DNA from: Bradyrhizobium cenepequi
GTDB taxonomy: Bacteria > Pseudomonadota > Alphaproteobacteria > Rhizobiales > Xanthobacteraceae
Direction of reading: 5' to 3'
Length of the DNA stretch: 64,000 bases
Assembly (NCBI RefSeq): GCF_020329485.1
Contig: NZ_JAGKJI010000001.1
Location: 372,001-436,000 of the forward strand
This document shows, in pieces, positions 43,711 to 54,089 of the stretch (position 1 is its first letter; each line of letters begins with the position of its first letter). Below the pieces are notes generated by a model, which was not told the DNA's origin, did no database searches, and was given only the letters and a program-made list of their open reading frames with translations. Position numbers and translations under genes: made by a program.

Positions 43711-46047
43711 ATGAGCAGCATGCAGCTCGCCAACCAGAGCGCGGATTCCGATCAGAAAGTGTCGCCGTCGATCTACGCGGCGCTGATCGATTCGCTATTC
43801 CAGAATCCGGCGCCTCTGTTCGCCGGTGCCGCGCTGGTGGCCATGGCGGCTGTGCTGACCGCCCTGAAGACGCAGGAGTTCTGGCTCTGGCCTTGTGTCG
43901 CGCTGCTCGTGATCACCGGCGCAGGGCGCGCGGTCGACATGCACTGGTACATGTCGCGCAGGTCCGTCCTGACCGCCGAAGAAGCCGCGCGCTGGGAGGT
44001 GCGCTATCAGATCGGCGCGATGGCCTATGCGATCGCGCTCGGCGTCTGGTGTACGGTCACGCTGCTCGGTAGCGACGATGCGGTCGCACACATGATCTGC
44101 CTCTCCGTCACAACAGGCTATGTGGCGGCTGGCGCGGGTCGTACCTATGGCCGGCCGTGGATCTTCCATGTCCAGATTGCGCTCGCCTGCGGTCCGACCT
44201 CGATCGCACTCGCGATGAAGGGAACACCTTACTACATCGGAATGGCATTCGTCGCCGCCGTGTTCTTCCTCGCTCTGAAGCAGATTTCGACCAACTTGCA
44301 GCGGATCTTCGTGCAGGCGCTGGTGGCGGGTGAGCGCGAAGCCGCGCTGGCCAGCCAGTTTGACACCGCGCTGAACAATATGCCGCACGGCCTGTGCATG
44401 TTTCGCGCCGACGACCGGCTGGCCGTGATGAATCATCGCTTCAGCGAGATGATGCAGCTCTCGGAAGATCTCGTGCGGCGCGGCGCCAGTGCGGCCGACA
44501 TCATCGCAGCCTGCGTCAGCTCCGGCTCGATCTCCGAAGCAAGTGGCAGGAGGATTCTCGCCGAGATCGCACACACCGAGACGCGGGACATGATTACCAA
44601 CGATCCGGACGCGACGCGCGATCGCGCGCTGTCCTGGACGTTCCAGCCGATGACCGGCGGTGGCGCCGTCGTGCTGCTGCAGGACATCACCGAGCGGCGT
44701 AATGCTGAAGCCAGGATCAGTCATTTGGCGCGTTACGACGAACTCACGGCCTTGCCCAACCGCGTCCATTTCCGGGACGAGATTGGCCGCTTCCTGGCTG
44801 GCCCGCAGGGCGCCGCGCAATTGTCGGCCCTGCTGTTCATCGATCTCGACCAGTTCAAACAGGTCAACGACACGCTCGGCCATCCCTGCGGCGACCGGCT
44901 GTTGTGCGCGGTATCCGGACGCCTGCGCGAAATGCTGCGGCCGGAGGACTTCGTGGCCCGCTTCGGCGGCGACGAGTTCGTGGTGTTCCAGCAGAACATC
45001 AACTCGCCTGAGGACGCGGCCAGCCTGGCACGCCGCATCGTCGACCGCCTGAGCGAGCGCTACAAGATCGACAATCATCTGGTCGAGATCGGCGCCAGTA
45101 TAGGCATCGCCATGACCTCGCCGGGCGTTAGCGCCGACACGTTGTTGAAGAACGCCGATATGGCGCTCTACCGCGCCAAATCGGATGGCCGCGGCACCTT
45201 CTGCTTCTTCCGAGACGAGATGGCGCAGATCGTGGAAGCGCGCCGGATCCTCGAACTCGACCTGCGGAAGGCGCTGGCGAACGAGGAATTCGAACTCTAT
45301 TACCAGCCGCTGGTCAATCTCAAGACCGGCAAGATCACGACCTGTGAGGCGCTCTTGCGCTGGAACCATCCGGTGCGCGGCACCGTCTCCCCGATCGACA
45401 TCATTCCAGTCGCCGAGGACATGGGCCTGATCGTCGATCTCGGCCGCTGGATCCTGCGCAAGGCCTGCATGGAATGCATGACATGGCCCGAAGCAGTCAG
45501 TGTCGCGGTCAACCTTTCGCCGCAGCAGTTCCACCAGCGTGACGTGCTGAGCGAGGTCCGCTATGCGTTGGAAGTCTCCGGCCTCCCGGCGCACCGCCTC
45601 GAAATCGAGATCACCGAGTCCTCGCTGTTGCGCAACACGCAGCTGACCCATGACGTGCTGTCGCAATTGCATTCGCTGGGCGTGCGGATCTCGCTGGACG
45701 ATTTCGGTACCGGCTATTCAAGCCTGAGCTACCTGCACAACTTCCCGCTGCAGAAGGTCAAGATCGACCGCTCGTTCCTGGAAGGTATCGATACCGACCG
45801 TCCACTGACGCTGCTGCGCGGCGTGGCGCGGCTTTCGGCCGATCTCGGCATGTCGGTGGTGGTCGAGGGCATCGAGACCAATGAGCAGCTGGAACTGGTT
45901 GGCGCTGATGGCGCGGTCACCGAGGCGCAGGGGTATCTGTTCAGCCGGCCGGTTGCTGCAGGACGCATCCGACAGTTGCTCAAGGCTTCGTATGGCCGCC
46001 ATACCGACGATCAGATGTTCGCGGTTGCCTCGCGTTCGATCGCCTGA
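43711..46047 (+). CDS. Membrane GGDEF-EAL protein (cyclic di-GMP turnover) with PAS domain
   Basis: 778 residues. Five to six N-terminal membrane helices (about 25-205), a PAS-type domain (LNNMPHGLCMFRADDRLAVMN, quoted as LNNMPHGLCMFRADDRL), a GGDEF domain from about 330 and an EAL domain from about 505. GGDEF is intact (ARFGGDEFVVF), and RPED five residues before it is a proper inhibitory I-site. EAL is also intact (CEALLRW, NLSPQQF, DDFGTGYSSL, KIDRSFL, VVEGIE). Both synthesis and breakdown of cyclic di-GMP are possible. It sits between tolB and pal, 174 bases after tolB, and so may be separately expressed. Confidence 0.93.
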   Translation: MSSMQLANQSADSDQKVSPSIYAALIDSLFQNPAPLFAGAALVAMAAVLTALKTQEFWLWPCVALLVITGAGRAVDMHWYMSRRSVLTAEEAARWEVRYQIGAMAYAIALGVWCTVTLLGSDDAVAHMICLSVTTGYVAAGAGRTYGRPWIFHVQIALACGPTSIALAMKGTPYYIGMAFVAAVFFLALKQISTNLQRIFVQALVAGEREAALASQFDTALNNMPHGLCMFRADDRLAVMNHRFSEMMQLSEDLVRRGASAADIIAACVSSGSISEASGRRILAEIAHTETRDMITNDPDATRDRALSWTFQPMTGGGAVVLLQDITERRNAEARISHLARYDELTALPNRVHFRDEIGRFLAGPQGAAQLSALLFIDLDQFKQVNDTLGHPCGDRLLCAVSGRLREMLRPEDFVARFGGDEFVVFQQNINSPEDAASLARRIVDRLSERYKIDNHLVEIGASIGIAMTSPGVSADTLLKNADMALYRAKSDGRGTFCFFRDEMAQIVEARRILELDLRKALANEEFELYYQPLVNLKTGKITTCEALLRWNHPVRGTVSPIDIIPVAEDMGLIVDLGRWILRKACMECMTWPEAVSVAVNLSPQQFHQRDVLSEVRYALEVSGLPAHRLEIEITESSLLRNTQLTHDVLSQLHSLGVRISLDDFGTGYSSLSYLHNFPLQKVKIDRSFLEGIDTDRPLTLLRGVARLSADLGMSVVVEGIETNEQLELVGADGAVTEAQGYLFSRPVAAGRIRQLLKASYGRHTDDQMFAVASRSIA

Positions 46048-46156
46048 GATCCCCCGCATACCGTAGTTTTACCGGCGCGCCGCGCCGACGCATGGCCAGC
46101 GTACAAGTCGTGCACGCAGCAGTTAACCGTACTGTCGCGATCGCTTTGCACAACAG

Positions 46157-46215
46157 TTAAGAAGCTGTTAATTTATTCAAATGCGCGTAAAGGTTTAAAT
46201 ACGCGTAAAAGTTGA
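46157..46215 (+). promoter_or_regulatory. Putative CtrA-type box and direct repeats before the FeeM-like gene
   Basis: TTAA-N7-TTAA at 46157-46171 matches the full CtrA consensus. Just downstream, CGCGTAAAGGTTTA (46184-46197) recurs as CGCGTAAAAGTTGA (46202-46215), 12 of 14 bases alike with an 18-base period. AAGGAG precedes the gene. The surrounding 46048-46246 gap is AT-rich and contains no other gene. Confidence 0.45.
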
Positions 46216-46246
46216 GTATGTACTGGCGATAGTCAAGGAGTAGCCT

Positions 46247-46987
46247 ATGAGGTCCGCAGCCGAAGCCATGAAGCCGGCTACAGGACGGCTTTCGGACCCG
46301 CTGGATCAAGTCGACTACCGTCTCGCCGAGACCGCGGAGGAAAAGGACGAGATCTATCGACTCCGCTATCGCGCCTATCTCCGTGAAGGTGCAATCCAGC
46401 CTTCGGCCGACGAGCGCGTCATCGATCAATATGAGGACGCTCCGAACGCCTGGACGTTCGGCGTATACGTTCACGGCGAGCTCTACAGCTCTATCCGGAT
46501 CAGCGTGCTGACGTCCGAGTGGCGGATGTCGCCCTCGGTTGAGCTGTTCGGCGATGTACTTCATCCCAAGCTCGATCAGGGACTCGTCTTTATCGATTCG
46601 ACGCGATTTGTCGCCGACCCCGAAAAGGCGCGCAATTTCCCGGAACTGCCTTATGTCACCGTGCGGCTCGGCTCGACCGCCGGCGTTCACTTCAATGCGG
46701 ACTACGGGTTGGCCATCGTCCGTCCCGAGCATATGGCGTTCTACCGCCGGATGTTCCTGCACGAGGTCTGGTCCGAAGCGCGCCTTTATCCGGGTCTGGT
46801 CAAGCCGGTCGGATTGATGGCCGCGCACCTGCCCAAGGTGCGTGAACGGGTGCTTGCTCGTTATCCGTTCCTGCGCTCGAGCGCGTTCGAGCGCAGGATG
46901 TTGTTCAGGCGGGGACGAGGCCAGTCTACTACCACCGATGATGTCGGGTCCTCCTTCGCGCAAGCGTCGATCGTTCCGAGTTCCTGA
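46247..46987 (+). CDS. FeeM-like N-acyl amino acid synthase (GNAT fold)
   Basis: 246 residues. The core YRLAETAEEKDEIYRLRYRAY, then GVYVHGELYSSIRISVL, VFIDSTRFVADPEKA and a C-terminal YGLAIVRPEHMAFYRRMF fit the FeeM/N-acyl amino acid synthase group, relatives of LuxI with a GNAT fold. These join a fatty acyl chain from acyl carrier protein to an amino acid. It has AAGGAG upstream, its own AT-rich promoter region and a possible CtrA site. Neighbouring cyclic di-GMP and Tol-Pal genes hint at an envelope or signalling role. The product is not predictable. Confidence 0.78.
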   Translation: MRSAAEAMKPATGRLSDPLDQVDYRLAETAEEKDEIYRLRYRAYLREGAIQPSADERVIDQYEDAPNAWTFGVYVHGELYSSIRISVLTSEWRMSPSVELFGDVLHPKLDQGLVFIDSTRFVADPEKARNFPELPYVTVRLGSTAGVHFNADYGLAIVRPEHMAFYRRMFLHEVWSEARLYPGLVKPVGLMAAHLPKVRERVLARYPFLRSSAFERRMLFRRGRGQSTTTDDVGSSFAQASIVPSS

Positions 46988-47248
46988 ATAATCCGGGTCC
47001 CCCGGACTGTTGCAGAAGACCCGCAATCTGCCCGATTCCTCTCGGCGAATCCGGGAAACCGCTGCTTCCGCGCTTGCCTTCACCCTCGCGCCACATTTAC
47101 AACCCATTAACCAAAGGGGGCGCTTTTCGCCGTTTGTCCGCATTTGATCGGGTCTGGCAAGGTCCCATCAAGGTTGACGGAACGTTCGTTTAACCATCGC
47201 CCTGTAGACCGGATGAGAATTCGAAAACGTGAGCGTGGAGGCTCCGGA

Positions 47249-47740
47249 ATGAAATATCAGATGCGAATCCTCCAGGGATTGAAGCTCGCCGCGGTGCTCG
47301 CGGTGGCGCTGTCGATGGGTGCTTGCGCCAACAAGAACATCGGCGCTGACGGCGCAATGGCGAGTGCTGCGACCCCGGGGAGCCAGCAGGATTTCGTCGT
47401 GAACGTCGGCGACCGCGTTTTCTTCGAGAGCGACCAGACCGACCTGACCCCGCAGGCGATCGCGACGCTCGACAAGCAGGCGCAGTGGCTGCAGAGCTAC
47501 AACCGCTATACCTTCACCATCGAAGGCCACGCCGACGAGCGCGGCACCCGCGAGTACAACATCGCGCTCGGTGCGCGTCGTGCCCAGGCGGTTCGCGCCT
47601 ATCTCGCCTCGCGCGGCATCGATCCGAGCCGCATGCGCACAATCTCTTACGGCAAGGAACGTCCGGTGGCGGTCTGCAACGACATCTCCTGCTGGTCGCA
47701 GAACCGCCGTGCCGTCACGGTGCTGAATGCGAGCTCGTAA
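47249..47740 (+). CDS. pal: Peptidoglycan-associated lipoprotein Pal
   Basis: 163 residues from the ATG at 47249. Lipoprotein signal with lipobox MGAC, followed by a short linker and an OmpA-like domain (VNVGDRVFFESDQTDLTPQA, GHADERGTREYNIALGARRAQAV quoted in part as GHADERGTREYNIALGARRA). It anchors the outer membrane to peptidoglycan and binds TolB. A TTAACCAT half-site of CtrA type lies about 50 bases upstream. A terminator follows it. Confidence 0.96.
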   Translation: MKYQMRILQGLKLAAVLAVALSMGACANKNIGADGAMASAATPGSQQDFVVNVGDRVFFESDQTDLTPQAIATLDKQAQWLQSYNRYTFTIEGHADERGTREYNIALGARRAQAVRAYLASRGIDPSRMRTISYGKERPVAVCNDISCWSQNRRAVTVLNASS

Positions 47741-47765
47741 GCTTTTGAAATTCCGCGATTTGCCG

Positions 47766-47793
47766 CCGGCGCCATGAGGCGCCGGTTTTGTTT
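47766..47793 (+). terminator. Rho-independent terminator after pal
   Basis: Exact arms CCGGCGCC (47766-47773) and GGCGCCGG (47778-47785) with an ATGA loop, then TTTTGTTT. Confidence 0.85.
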
Positions 47794-47876
47794 GGGCGGC
47801 CATTTACTTCAGTCACAATTCCGGCGTACTCCCTGCCTCAATGTGGTTCCGCGTCGATTTTCGTCGTCAGGGCAAG

Positions 47877-48908
47877 ATGTCATCTAGATTTCTTAGAGTT
47901 ACGAGCGCCGCGGCGATTGCCGCGGGACTGGCTGTTTCCGCACCGGCCTTCGCACAATCCGATGATGCGGACCTTGAAATGCGGGTCCAGCACCTGGAGA
48001 ACCAGCTTCGACAGCTCACGGGCCAGAACGAGGAGCTGCAATATCGTAATCGCCAGTTGGAGGAGCGCCTGCGCCAGCTCGGCGCCGCGCCGCCCGGCCC
48101 CGGCGGCCAGCCTCCAGCCGCTCAGCCTGGCGTACAGCCTGCGCCATCCTATCCGCCACAAGGCGGGCAGCCGGCCTATGGACAGCCGCGGCAGGGGTAT
48201 GGGCAGCCGCAGCCGGGTTACCGGCAGTCGCAGGGCGGCTACGACCAGACGCAGATCGCAGCTCCCGCTCCAATCGTGCAGGAGCCGGCCGCGCCAGCGG
48301 CGGGCGGACGTCGCCGAGGCGATGCCTTCGATCCGACGCAGAACCCGAGCGCCCCAGGCGCGCCGCGCGCACTTGGTGGTGGCCAGATGCCGATTTCGCC
48401 CGATGCCGCGGTCGGCGGACGCGGTGCGGGCGAACCGCTCGACCTCGGCAATACCAGCCCACGCAATGCCGGCGCACCGGCAGGGGGCGGCACCACCGCC
48501 GCGCTGACCACCTTGCCGCCATCGGCGACATCGAAGGACGAGTTCGACCTCGGCATCGGCTACATGCAGCGCAGGGACTATGCGCTCGCCGAGGAAACCA
48601 TGCGCAATTTCTCCCAGAAGTATCCCAGCGATCCCCTGATTCCGGATGCGCAGTATTGGCTCGGTGAGAGCTATTTTCAGCGTCAGCAGTATCGTGATGC
48701 CGCAGAAGCCTTCCTCGGCGTGACCACGAAATTCGACAAGTCGGCCAAAGCGCCGGACGCGCTGCTGCGGCTTGGCCAATCACTGGCAGCGCTGAAGGAG
48801 AAGGAAGCCGCTTGCGCTGCGCTCGGTGAAGTGACGCGGAAATATCCGCGGGCTTCTACGGGCGTCAGAGCCGCCGTCGACCGTGAGCAGAAGCGGATCA
48901 AGTGCTAA
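47877..48908 (+). CDS. cpoB: Cell division coordinator CpoB (YbgF)
   Basis: 343 residues from the ATG at 47877. Sec signal ending AFAQ, then a coiled coil (about residues 33-70: VQHLENQLRQL and RNRQLEERLRQLG), a long Pro/Gln/Gly-rich spacer (72-200) and C-terminal TPR repeats (SKDEFDLGIGYMQRRDYALA, YPSDPLIPDAQYWLGESYF). CpoB links Tol-Pal to cell-wall synthesis at the septum. The spacer is longer than in E. coli. It follows the pal terminator, so it has its own promoter or relies on read-through. Confidence 0.92.
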   Translation: MSSRFLRVTSAAAIAAGLAVSAPAFAQSDDADLEMRVQHLENQLRQLTGQNEELQYRNRQLEERLRQLGAAPPGPGGQPPAAQPGVQPAPSYPPQGGQPAYGQPRQGYGQPQPGYRQSQGGYDQTQIAAPAPIVQEPAAPAAGGRRRGDAFDPTQNPSAPGAPRALGGGQMPISPDAAVGGRGAGEPLDLGNTSPRNAGAPAGGGTTAALTTLPPSATSKDEFDLGIGYMQRRDYALAEETMRNFSQKYPSDPLIPDAQYWLGESYFQRQQYRDAAEAFLGVTTKFDKSAKAPDALLRLGQSLAALKEKEAACAALGEVTRKYPRASTGVRAAVDREQKRIKC

Positions 48909-48954
48909 AGCGGTGCTGCTGGAGCCGTTCGGCTCCGCGATCGATGGCACCGCC

Positions 48955-49977
48955 ATGTCCGATGACAGCAGCGCGATTTCCGCGACCGAAGCCAAGCGTC
49001 TCTTAGACGGCTGGAAGCATGCACCAGCGATCGTTCTGGCCGTGTCCGGTGGCCCGGACTCGGTGGCGTTGATGTGGCTCGCCGCCCGCTGGCGCCGGGC
49101 ACTCAAGCAGGGGCCGCGGCTGATCGCAGTTACCGTCGACCATGGCTTGCGCCCGCAGGCCGCGCGCGAGGCGCGTGAGGTCAAGCGCCTTGCCGGCACG
49201 CTCGATCTTCCCCATCGGACATTGCGCTGGACCGGGATCAAGCCGAGCACCGGCCTGCCGGAGGCGGCGCGCGAGGCGCGCTATCGCCTGCTGGCCCAAG
49301 CGGCTCGCGCGAGCGGGGCCACCCATGTGCTCACGGCGCACACCCGCGACGACCAGGCCGAAACGCTCCTGATGCGGCTATTACGAGGCAGTGGCATCGC
49401 CGGCCTCGCCGCGATGGGGCGCGAAACCGAACGCGAAGGCGTGAGACTGGCGCGGCCGCTGCTCGCTGTTCCAAAGTCGCGGCTGATCGCAACCTTGGAG
49501 AAAGCCAGGATCGGCTATGCGGTCGATCCGACCAATCGCGATACTGCGTTCACGCGCCCCCGGCTACGCGCACTGATGCCGACGCTGGCCGCAGAGGGGG
49601 GCGATGCCCGGAACCTCGCGCGGCTGGCGGCACGGCTCGCCCGGGCCAATGCCGCCGTGGAGGTGCTGGCTGATGGTGCCGAGCGCTACCTGGCATTGCG
49701 CGATGGCAGTGCAGCACGCCCCGGATTCGATGCCGAGGCGTTTGTGGCCCTCCCCGAAGAGATCCGGCTGCGCTTGCTCAAGCGCGCGATCGATCGGGTG
49801 GGCCATGAGGGACCGGCCGAACTGGGCAAAGTCGAGGCCCTGCTCGCTGCCCTCGATCAGGCGGTGATCCAGGGCACAGGCAAGCTGAAACAGACGCTCG
49901 CCGGCGCGGTCATTGGGCTCGTCAATGGGCGGATCCGCGTCGAGGCGGCGCCGCCGCGCCGGAGCCGGGCCCGCTGA
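48955..49977 (+). CDS. tilS: tRNA(Ile)-lysidine synthase
   Basis: 340 residues from the ATG at 48955. The PP-loop SGGPDS (AVSGGPDSVALMWLA), VDHGLRPQA, and AHTRDDQAETLLMRLLRG then LRPLL-type ARPLLAVPKSRL are the TilS signatures. It modifies the wobble cytidine of tRNA(Ile) to lysidine, essential for reading AUA. It begins 46 bases after cpoB and precedes ftsH, the usual order. Confidence 0.94.
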   Translation: MSDDSSAISATEAKRLLDGWKHAPAIVLAVSGGPDSVALMWLAARWRRALKQGPRLIAVTVDHGLRPQAAREAREVKRLAGTLDLPHRTLRWTGIKPSTGLPEAAREARYRLLAQAARASGATHVLTAHTRDDQAETLLMRLLRGSGIAGLAAMGRETEREGVRLARPLLAVPKSRLIATLEKARIGYAVDPTNRDTAFTRPRLRALMPTLAAEGGDARNLARLAARLARANAAVEVLADGAERYLALRDGSAARPGFDAEAFVALPEEIRLRLLKRAIDRVGHEGPAELGKVEALLAALDQAVIQGTGKLKQTLAGAVIGLVNGRIRVEAAPPRRSRAR

Positions 49978-50041
49978 TATTCAGGCGAACAGGAAAATTC
50001 CTCTCATATCCGCTCAACTACCTCATCTCCGCTTAACCACC

Positions 50042-50065
50042 CGCAAAAACCCGGGAGTTTTTGCG
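50042..50065. terminator. Hairpin between tilS and ftsH
   Basis: CGCAAAAAC and GTTTTTGCG are exact 9-base arms with a CCGGGA loop. It could act as a terminator or a leader structure of ftsH; the remaining 281-base gap shows no other clear feature apart from the AAGGAAG ribosome site of ftsH. Confidence 0.55.
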
Positions 50066-50258
50066 CCATCATTTGACCGGGAATCGGGCTAGGATGCGCT
50101 AAATAGTCCTGTGCAGTTCCCTTGGCAGATACACCCGTGGCACCTAAATTGTATGCAGTCGCTAAGGGGGGATTCCCAGGGGTTGCCTGAAGTGCCTGCC
50201 TGAGGCCGCACGAGGATAGTTTTGAGGCCGCGATCCGCGCGACCACGAAGGAAGATCA

Positions 50259-52181
<1,923 letters not shown>

Positions 52182-52203
52182 GCGCTTCTCACAGAAAAGT
52201 TCT

Positions 52204-52236
52204 CAAAGCCCGGCCGTCGAGCCGGGCTTTGTTTTT
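52204..52236 (+). terminator. Rho-independent terminator of ftsH
   Basis: Arms CAAAGCCCGGC (52204-52214) and GCCGGGCTTTG (52221-52231), exact, followed by TTTTTG. Confidence 0.9.
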
Positions 52237-52381
52237 GAGTGCTCGCGAGCGATCTGTTCGCTGCTCTCGACCGATCGAGAATATGATTGGCGTCTGTCAG
52301 ATGCCATGGCATCCTTCCGGCAGCCGGATGCGGCAAGTCCGCGCCTTCAGAAGCGCGGCAGAAATAGGGGGAGGGTAGCCA

Positions 52382-53587
52382 ATGCATTGGGCGAAGGCGT
52401 TCGGCGCGCTTGGTGCCGTTTCTTTCCTGCTATTGCCCACCGCTTCCATGGCCGCCGACATGCGCGGCGTCACCGCGGCCGAAATCCGGATCGGCCAAAC
52501 CATGCCTTACAGCGGTCCGGTGTCGGCATTCGGGGCGCTGGGCAAAGGCGAGGTCGGCTATTTCAAAATGCTCAACGAGCGTGGCGGCATCAACGGACGC
52601 AAGGTCAGCCTGATCTCGCTCGATGACAGCTATCAGCCACCAAAGACGGTCGAGCAGACGCGGCGGCTGGTCGAGAGCGACGAAGTCGCGCTGATCTTTT
52701 CCTCGATCGGCACCGCGCACAATACCGCCATTGCAAAGTACCTGCAGAGCAAGAACATCCCGCAACTCTTTCTGGCATCGGGCGCTTCGAAATTCGCTGA
52801 TATCGGGCAGTATCCGCAGGCGACGATGGGTGTGCAGGCGCCGTTCCGGTATGAGGCGCGTCTCTATGCACGCCATGCGTTGGCAAAGAACCAGAACGCC
52901 AAATTCGCTGTCATCTCGCAGAACGACGACTTCGGCCGCGACTATCTCGCGGGACTAAAGGACGTGCTTGGTGAGAAATATGATGCCGCCGTAACCAGTG
53001 CGACCTACGAGATATCAGACCCGACCATCGACTCGCAGATCGTCAAACTAAAGGCTTCCGGCGCGGACGTGTTCGTGATCGCGGCCACGCCGAAATTCGC
53101 CGCACAAGCGATCCGCAAGTCATATGAGATCGGCTGGCGGCCGATGACCTTCCTGTCCAACGTGGCGGTGTGGATCTCGACCGTGATGGAGCCTGCGGGC
53201 GTCGAGGCCGGCACCGGCATCCTTTCGACTGCCTATGTGAAAGACCCTGATGATCCCGCCTGGAAAGACGATGCCGGCGTGAAAGCCTGGCGTGAGTTCA
53301 TGAGCAAATATGTTCCGGAGGCCGATCAGCACGACACCAATTACGTCAACGCCTACAACAGCGCGATGGCGCTCGAAGCGGTGCTGAAAGCCTGCGGCGA
53401 CGACCTCTCGACCGAGAACATTCTGCGGCAAGCGTTCTCGGTCAGGGACCTGCAATTGCCGATGCTGCTGCCTGGCATCAAGATCAACACCTCCCCGACG
53501 GACCACGTCCCGGTCGATCAGATGCAGTTCATGCGCTTCAACGGCAAGAGCTGGGAGCGGTTTGGCGAATTGCAGACGGGGAATTGA
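52382..53587 (+). CDS. Branched-chain amino acid-type ABC transporter substrate-binding protein
   Basis: 401 residues. Sec signal ending SMAAD, then a type I periplasmic binding fold of the LivK/Leu-Ile-Val group (IRIGQTMPYSGPVSAFGALG, VSLISLDDSYQPPKTVEQTR, IFSSIGTAHNTAIAKYL, SQNDDFGRDYLAG). No transporter membrane or ATPase gene is adjacent, so it is an orphan receptor that may serve a system elsewhere. The ligand is uncertain; aromatic or amide compounds are bound by many relatives. GGGAGG precedes the start. Confidence 0.9.
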   Translation: MHWAKAFGALGAVSFLLLPTASMAADMRGVTAAEIRIGQTMPYSGPVSAFGALGKGEVGYFKMLNERGGINGRKVSLISLDDSYQPPKTVEQTRRLVESDEVALIFSSIGTAHNTAIAKYLQSKNIPQLFLASGASKFADIGQYPQATMGVQAPFRYEARLYARHALAKNQNAKFAVISQNDDFGRDYLAGLKDVLGEKYDAAVTSATYEISDPTIDSQIVKLKASGADVFVIAATPKFAAQAIRKSYEIGWRPMTFLSNVAVWISTVMEPAGVEAGTGILSTAYVKDPDDPAWKDDAGVKAWREFMSKYVPEADQHDTNYVNAYNSAMALEAVLKACGDDLSTENILRQAFSVRDLQLPMLLPGIKINTSPTDHVPVDQMQFMRFNGKSWERFGELQTGN

Positions 53588-53616
53588 CTGGATGACCCTT
53601 GGCGATGGCGCCGTCG

Positions 53617-53819
53617 TCTCGGGCTTGACCCGGGACCCATAACCACAGGTGCTCGTGGTGTGCAAAGCTAGGTCGACTTGCTCGCCCCACAACGGGCTCC
53701 GGTGGTTATGGTCCTGGCTTTCGCCAGGACCACACCGTCATTGCGAGGAGCGCAAGCGACGAAGCAATCCATGCCTCCGCAAGCGGCGAAATGGATTACT
53801 TCGCTACCGCTCGCAATGA
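53617..53819. repeat. Two adjacent palindromic repeats
   Basis: The first (53617-53730) has GACCCATAACCAC facing GTGGTTATGGTC. The second (53737-53819) is a CATTGCGAG-type element, GTCATTGCGAGGAGCG at left and CGCTCGCAATGA at right, like 31436-31518. They lie between convergent genes. Confidence 0.75.
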
Positions 53820-53841
53820 GTAGTTGACCGACTGAATATCG

Positions 53842-54039
53842 TCATGCAGTCCCGGGCGCACCGAGATGCACGGCCAGAATGTGCTCCGGCGTCTCGATCA
53901 CATCGATCCTGTCGCCGTCGCCGCCGACGAAGGCAAGCACGGTGCGCTCGCCGTCGCGCCACATGCTGCCGACGAGCGCGATGTTGATGTGGACGGGCTG
54001 CTCCGTCGCGAACCTCGTGCATTGAATCCAGAAGCGCAT
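53842..54039 (-). CDS. Hypothetical protein, 65 aa, downstream of metE
   Basis: The ATG at 54039 has a textbook AGGAGA site. The sequence (MRFWIQCTRFATEQPVHINI, then SMWRDGERTVLAFVGGD and IDVIETPEHILAV) is a compact beta-rich protein without a signal. I do not recognise a characterised family. It starts 50 bases after the metE stop on the same strand, so it may be co-transcribed and thus under the cobalamin riboswitch too. Confidence 0.68.
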   Translation of the reverse strand: MRFWIQCTRFATEQPVHINIALVGSMWRDGERTVLAFVGGDGDRIDVIETPEHILAVHLGAPGTA

Positions 54040-54089
54040 GGGATTCTCCTTCTTGAACCGCCGCAGAATACGAGACGGGACCTCACTAT

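Noticed and set aside
43795..45672. 625-aa minus-strand frame opposite the GGDEF-EAL gene
   Set aside because: Shadow frame; the plus-strand protein has complete GGDEF and EAL motifs.
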